Notes under the pieces: generated by a model
Database searches by the model: none
Seen by the model: the letters and a program-made list of their open reading frames with translations, nothing else
What the model was told of the DNA's origin: nothing
Shown: positions 18,671-22,814 of the stretch, piece after piece
How positions within the stretch are numbered: the first letter of the stretch is position 1
Layout: the number at the start of each line of letters is the position of its first letter
Translations under genes and position numbers: made by a program
Source: Chalciporus piperatus
Lineage: Eukaryota > Basidiomycota > Agaricomycetes > Boletales > Boletaceae
Reading direction: 5' to 3'
Assembly (NCBI GenBank): GCA_038093975.1
Contig: JBBPTG010000339.1
Location: forward strand, 1 to 22,814
DNA length: 22,814 nucleotides

Positions 18671-19828
18671 TTTTTACTACCCTCTGGGTCCATTGCGCGT
18701 TACCCAGTTGTCTCGTTCTGCTGAAATTGTTGCACCTCGGAGCTATTGCAATTACATTTGATTCCAGCTGTCCAATGGTCAGGAAAGCACTCACGAATAG
18801 ATCCTTTCTGCTACCCCTCATCATGGGATTCGATACCTCTTCAGGACCCCTGGACCCGCGCCCACTGAGCCCAACACAATCATTTCGATGATTACAATTT
18901 CACAGTGGCCTTGTCCAACTTGTGGAAACTCGGCTCATTACAGTGCGCCACTGATATAGCCAAGTCAATCGTGATCGCAACAGTCCCTTGGTAACGCCCC
19001 GAACTTCAATTCGAAGTCCATTGTGTGATGCAGTGCGCTATCCCGATAGTTACACCCTGGTACACCGTCAACCTGCTGTGTCGGCGCGTTAATCCCGCTT
19101 CCGATCCACAATTTGCACCTCCAGCTGGGGCCGCGGAGGTCGAAAACGGCAAGGATTGTTGTTTACCAATTGTGTACCGTAATTCTCCCGAATGAAATGA
19201 AGGTTTCCCACTGACAACTTGAAGTCGGCGCCCTTCGATGATTAGGAACCACGTCTTCCGAGTCCTTCCCAAGGGGCTGCCTACGGACTACTATACTACT
19301 ATAGTATTAGCCTTGGCAAGAGTGCCGGGCGACGCATTGATATAGTTTCCCCTAGGCAGATCAAACAGTCAGGATGAAGAGTCAAGACAGTCGTTCGTCC
19401 TCGAGTACTGGTTGTTGACACTGATCTCGTCCATGATCCATGGCCAGGTTTTTTATTGTCACCTCAACCCTCATGCACACGAAGCTAGCCTCGTTCCGTC
19501 AAGTTCCACACACATTTTTGTTCTTGTCTCCGATATAATGATCGAATTCGAATGGGGTAAGCACGCGGATTGATGGGGCTTTCCATACAATAATGGAGGC
19601 TACGAGCCCGGAAGTATTTGACAACAATTGTCGAGAGACAATACATTTGGTGGGGGCATGTAGGTCCTTGGTGTGAATGTGCACCCTCAACGCTTCACAG
19701 CAAGTTGGTAACGCTGCGCTCAACCCAGGCGATTCCGCCTAGCAACAAGCCAAAGACTCGAGCATAAATGGCGTCACTTAGAAGTAATTCAGCATCCAAT
19801 TTTCTTCCTATATTCCAATCTTCCCGCC
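18671..19828. other. Intergenic region, 1.16 kb, nothing recognised
   Basis: Short frames occur but none shows family similarity or phased splice sites. A CATAAATGG word at 19765 and a pyrimidine-rich stretch just before 19829 could be promoter and leader of the next gene. Confidence 0.4.
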
Positions 19829-21482
19829 ATGTCTTATGTTTCAGCTGATGACTTCGTCCAAGCTAAACAGCTTTTGAGACAGGTTCTGACGCAGCTTGAC
19901 GCCAACCAGAATGAACATGATCAGAAGCTCAGATTGACCACAGAGGTCGTGCTCAAGTACATGGATCAGGAGAACAAGTATGTCAGGTGGCGGTTACGAC
20001 GACATGGGTACAGAAACAGATCACGACTGACGACCACAATAGTCTTTCGGAATTGATCAAGGCCCAAGAATCGAAGAATCCTTCTCGCCTTTTCAACTGG
20101 ATTTCGGGGACAAATCCCGGCCAGGATCTACGCGACGACGCTGACATTCTCTTGCAAGCTGTCAAAGTCAGTCCATAAGTTTACCCTCGTGCTACCTTGG
20201 TCGTAACCCCTGTTCGTTCAGTCTGACATCACGAGGGTTGCCCTCAGAGCCAAACTCGCTGAGGGCGTGAATAATTCCCTGCAGGTTACTGGGACAGGGC
20301 AGAGCCCTACTACCAAAACAACGCATACAACGGCTCTTGAAACGGATATCTCCCCATCAAACTCTAAGCCGCATGCCGCGAGTACGCGTGGCGCTGCGCT
20401 GACTTGTGGACGAACGAGCCACGACACCTCGAGCGGTAAGGACTATGGGTCTTCTGAATCAGACTGATCTTCTCACTGCCGACTTTGGCTTTGTTCCAGT
20501 CACAGGGAGTGGACGAACATCTCCCTTACCAGGTCGTCCATTGACCCCGGAATCGATACGATTAAGGATGAGCGCCGATCTCGTAAACGACGCGTCGCAC
20601 GCCGAGGGAAAATCCTCGTGGACTGATAATGTACCCATGTCTCGTGGTATGCGTAACTTTTTATTCCGTTGCATAGTTGCACTGATATTCGGTGCAGAGC
20701 ATTCCAGTGACCAAAGCAGTAAGTCTGCTGGGTACAACAAGTCTTCAAGGAGACCTGCTCCTCCAGCACCAAGGTCCCGTTCGACCAAACCAAAGATCCC
20801 CAAGGCCGACGGTGAGCCTGCCAGTGATTGTTTCCCCTCAGAAGTATGCTGACCCTGATATCAGCAGCGCTTGATGATCAAACAATGGACGCTCCTGAAC
20901 AGCGCCAGTCTCCCCGAAAGGCTCCGTCACCACTCCCGCAGATTTCAACCGAGCGGTCGATACAATCAACAGCTTCTCGTACCCCCAGTTCCGCGCAAAC
21001 TCACGCTAGTAGTGAATATTTATCCCCGCAACCTGCAGCTTCCCGCATGTCCCGCGGTCTGTCTAGTTCTTATTTTCGCTTCGCACCCCACTGAGTTACC
21101 ATTCTAGAACCTTCAAGCGACCGGGCAAGCACCAGCTCCAGACACAGTCAAAGGTCCCGGAGGAGTGCTGAATTCCCGCCAGTGGAGGGTGCAGACAACA
21201 TGAGAGCATCCTCATCTCGCCGCTCTACCGATGCCCTTCACGGTCCGGCGTCTCACTATCTGAACGTCTCTGGCCTTCATGCTCCCAACTCGATTGGTGC
21301 GACGATCATGAACGGTGGAAAAAATAACTCCGGTAGCGGTATGTCCTTGCTACAAGCTCGTTTTCTGTCATCGTCTGACCGCAAATATCTGGGACGCATG
21401 GGTAGCCATCACATTTATGGGATATCCGCCGAATCCCTTGGATTCAACTATGCCAAGCGAACTTCCTTTCCCGCAGGCGTGA
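19829..21482 (+). CDS. Eight-exon gene for a Ser/Pro-rich protein of unknown function, 414 aa
   Basis: I do not recognise the family. Exons are 19829-19977, 20043-20166, 20222-20435, 20500-20646, 20698-20811, 20868-21056, 21108-21338 and 21406-21482, totalling 1245 nt; introns are 51-67 nt, GT-AG, and all in phase. The first 90 residues are helical and charged (FVQAKQLLRQVLTQLD, LTTEVVLKYMDQEN, NLSELIKAQESKNPSRLFNWI), likely a small folded or coiled-coil domain. The remainder is rich in Ser, Pro, Arg and Thr (PAPPAPRSRS, SPRKAPSPLPQ) and probably disordered, with SP/TP sites suited to phosphorylation. The start ATG has good context (CCGCCATGTC). It converges with CCR4 840 bp away. Its last exon is duplicated at 9842-9920. 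Confidence 0.72.
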
Positions 21483-22515
21483 ATCGCATCCGAATGTTAA
21501 TATTACTACTAGTTCTCAGACTCTCCTGTATTATTATTGCTATTCCTCATGTGATTGTCTCTCACGAATTGGATGTCAAGATGGAACAAGCATCCTGTGC
21601 CGTTGTAGATACAAGATAGCACCGATAATTCACGCCGCCTTCTCCAGTGACTCTCGGATAGTCAACCCCACAGAGCATCACTCAGGCCGACGATAAATAG
21701 AAAAAGGAAAAAATCATTTGTACGAGCGAGAGACCGAAAATTGTACACGCGCATGCTACAGATGTATATGATGCGGAGGCGGACTAGGAAAACGTGCTGA
21801 GGAACGAGACATCGACACAAGAAACGAAAACAAGCGGGAAAAAAAGAAATATTCAACTCGAGAAGAACGGTACGAAGGTTATGACACAATTTTGAACACG
21901 GGCGTCCATCGACCAACCAAGGGAGGGGAAACGTAACCAAGAGGGAGTGAGGTGTTGCAAACTGGACGGCGTGACGGGTAGGAGTGGCGAGTGAGTAGTA
22001 AACAGTACTGATCAACAGGAAGGAAAAAAAAGTTAGGACACGAACGAAGATGTCGGGGGTGATGAACGAAGAAAACGCATCAACACAGACAGACACGAAT
22101 ACAAGATTCGAATTGGAACAACAATGTGTATGTATTGCGTTGAACATTCATCGCTCCCCTTTCAATGCACAGAAAATAACAAGAAAAACACGATTGTACT
22201 GACGAAGAAGTTATATTACAAGAAAGAAACGAGGATAAATGAAGGAAAGAAAGTGGTGAAGATTATGTAGGCGGGAAAAGGAAAAAACACATCACGATAC
22301 CCTTTGGACTAGACCCAAGCAGCTAGTGTGCACCGTTGGGCGAAGGGAAAATGGATGACGGCCGTGGTGCGGTGTCTCGGGGCGGCTTCACCCGGAACTC
22401 GCTGACAAGGCAGACGTGGCTAAAAAAGGAGATGAGTACAATGACTGATGGGGATCAAACGATGATCGTGTAGATCGGACTTACTCTGAAGGGAAGTGCG
22501 CATTAGGGAATCCGA
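21404..22515. repeat. Segmental duplication, copy B (parental locus)
   Basis: This segment matches 9842-10978. It spans the last exon of the Ser/Pro-rich gene, the 840-bp convergent intergenic region (21483-22322) and the last exon, last intron and 31 nt of the penultimate exon of CCR4. Both genes continue intact beyond the block here, which marks it as the source. The intergenic part has no genes; it must hold both transcript ends. Confidence 0.88.
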
Positions 22516-22814
22516 CAACCCTATCGAGATAACTCTTATCGACGCCACCCAAAATGGCATTCAGTGCTAGGTTGCCCGTCCCATACCAGATATAGTCGAT
22601 CTGGCCTTGGTAGCTCGGGACGAAGTTCGTCAAAGCGGGATCACCCGCCGCACCGTACGCGTTCTTGAGGGCGAATTTATGCCGTAGACCCTCTGTGGTG
22701 TACCTCCCGTAGAGATGCGACATGAAGTCGGGGTGATCTGGTGGCACAAACCCATTCGACAAGAACTCGCAAACGCCACTTTCGGGGACAGAGTTGAAAT
22801 CGCCGGAGATGATC
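22323..22814 (-). CDS. CCR4 deadenylase, C-terminal part (5' end outside window)
   Basis: CCR4 is the catalytic poly(A) exonuclease of the Ccr4-Not complex, shortening mRNA tails in the cytoplasm. Visible are the penultimate exon (22814-22485, continuing beyond the edge), a 65-nt GTAAGT intron and the last exon (22419-22323), about 142 residues. Motifs of the exonuclease-endonuclease-phosphatase fold are present: SGDFNSVPESGV with the catalytic Asp and Asn, IDYIWY, the CCR4-specific LGGVDKSYLDRVVGFPNAHFPS, and the terminal DH of the SDH active-site motif. The intron splits the Asp codon of that motif, so the last exon is needed for catalysis. The sequence ends FRVKPPRD plus a short Pro/Ser tail. 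The leucine-rich repeats expected upstream are outside the window. Confidence 0.93.

Overview
The window looks like nuclear DNA of a filamentous basidiomycete, probably an Agaricomycete. The genes are cut by many very short GT-AG introns (about 45-70 nt) with CTNAC-like branch points. The kinase-like protein has the architecture common in mushroom genomes, and the mobile DNA is typical fungal Ty3/gypsy and PIF-Harbinger. The species cannot be read from the sequence. All exon models come from matching splice signals and reading-frame phase by eye; none has transcript support.

Left half (1-11,000) is mostly repeats. A small spliced gene (204-874) runs into a 33-bp minisatellite (913-1857, decaying to about 2215). 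Next comes an LTR-like block on the minus strand with TGAGTCA sites at an exact 10-bp pitch. After it lies a wrecked Ty3/gypsy element (2731-4550): a gag zinc knuckle, an AUGA gag/pol overlap, and a protease split by a 477-bp solo LTR with a 5-bp target duplication. The remainder of this part holds a second LTR-like block, a 74-bp near-perfect inverted repeat, two copies of a TACACTTT/GTACGCTTTTTT satellite, a cryptic spliced gene, and three tandem modules that each carry a 47-nt intron-like piece. A 1.1-kb segment (9842-10978) duplicates DNA from 21404-22515.

Right half (11,000-22,814) is genic. A minus-strand gene of unknown function (17054 to 11741, nine exons, about 381 aa) carries in its fifth intron a complete 3,700-bp PIF-Harbinger transposon (12421-16120). 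The transposon has identical 84-bp terminal inverted repeats, an ATT target duplication, a DDE transposase on the plus strand and a Myb/SANT-like protein on the minus strand. Upstream and divergent is a spliced protein-kinase-domain gene (17317-18670). Then follow an eight-exon gene for a Ser/Pro-rich protein of unknown function (19829-21482) and, convergent to it, the 3' end of the CCR4 deadenylase gene (minus, 22323 to the window edge).

The most useful observations are the apparently intact Harbinger element in a host intron, the duplication of a convergent gene-end junction, the phase-compatible splice from a gene into a minisatellite, and several ordered repeats that ordinary gene annotation would miss.
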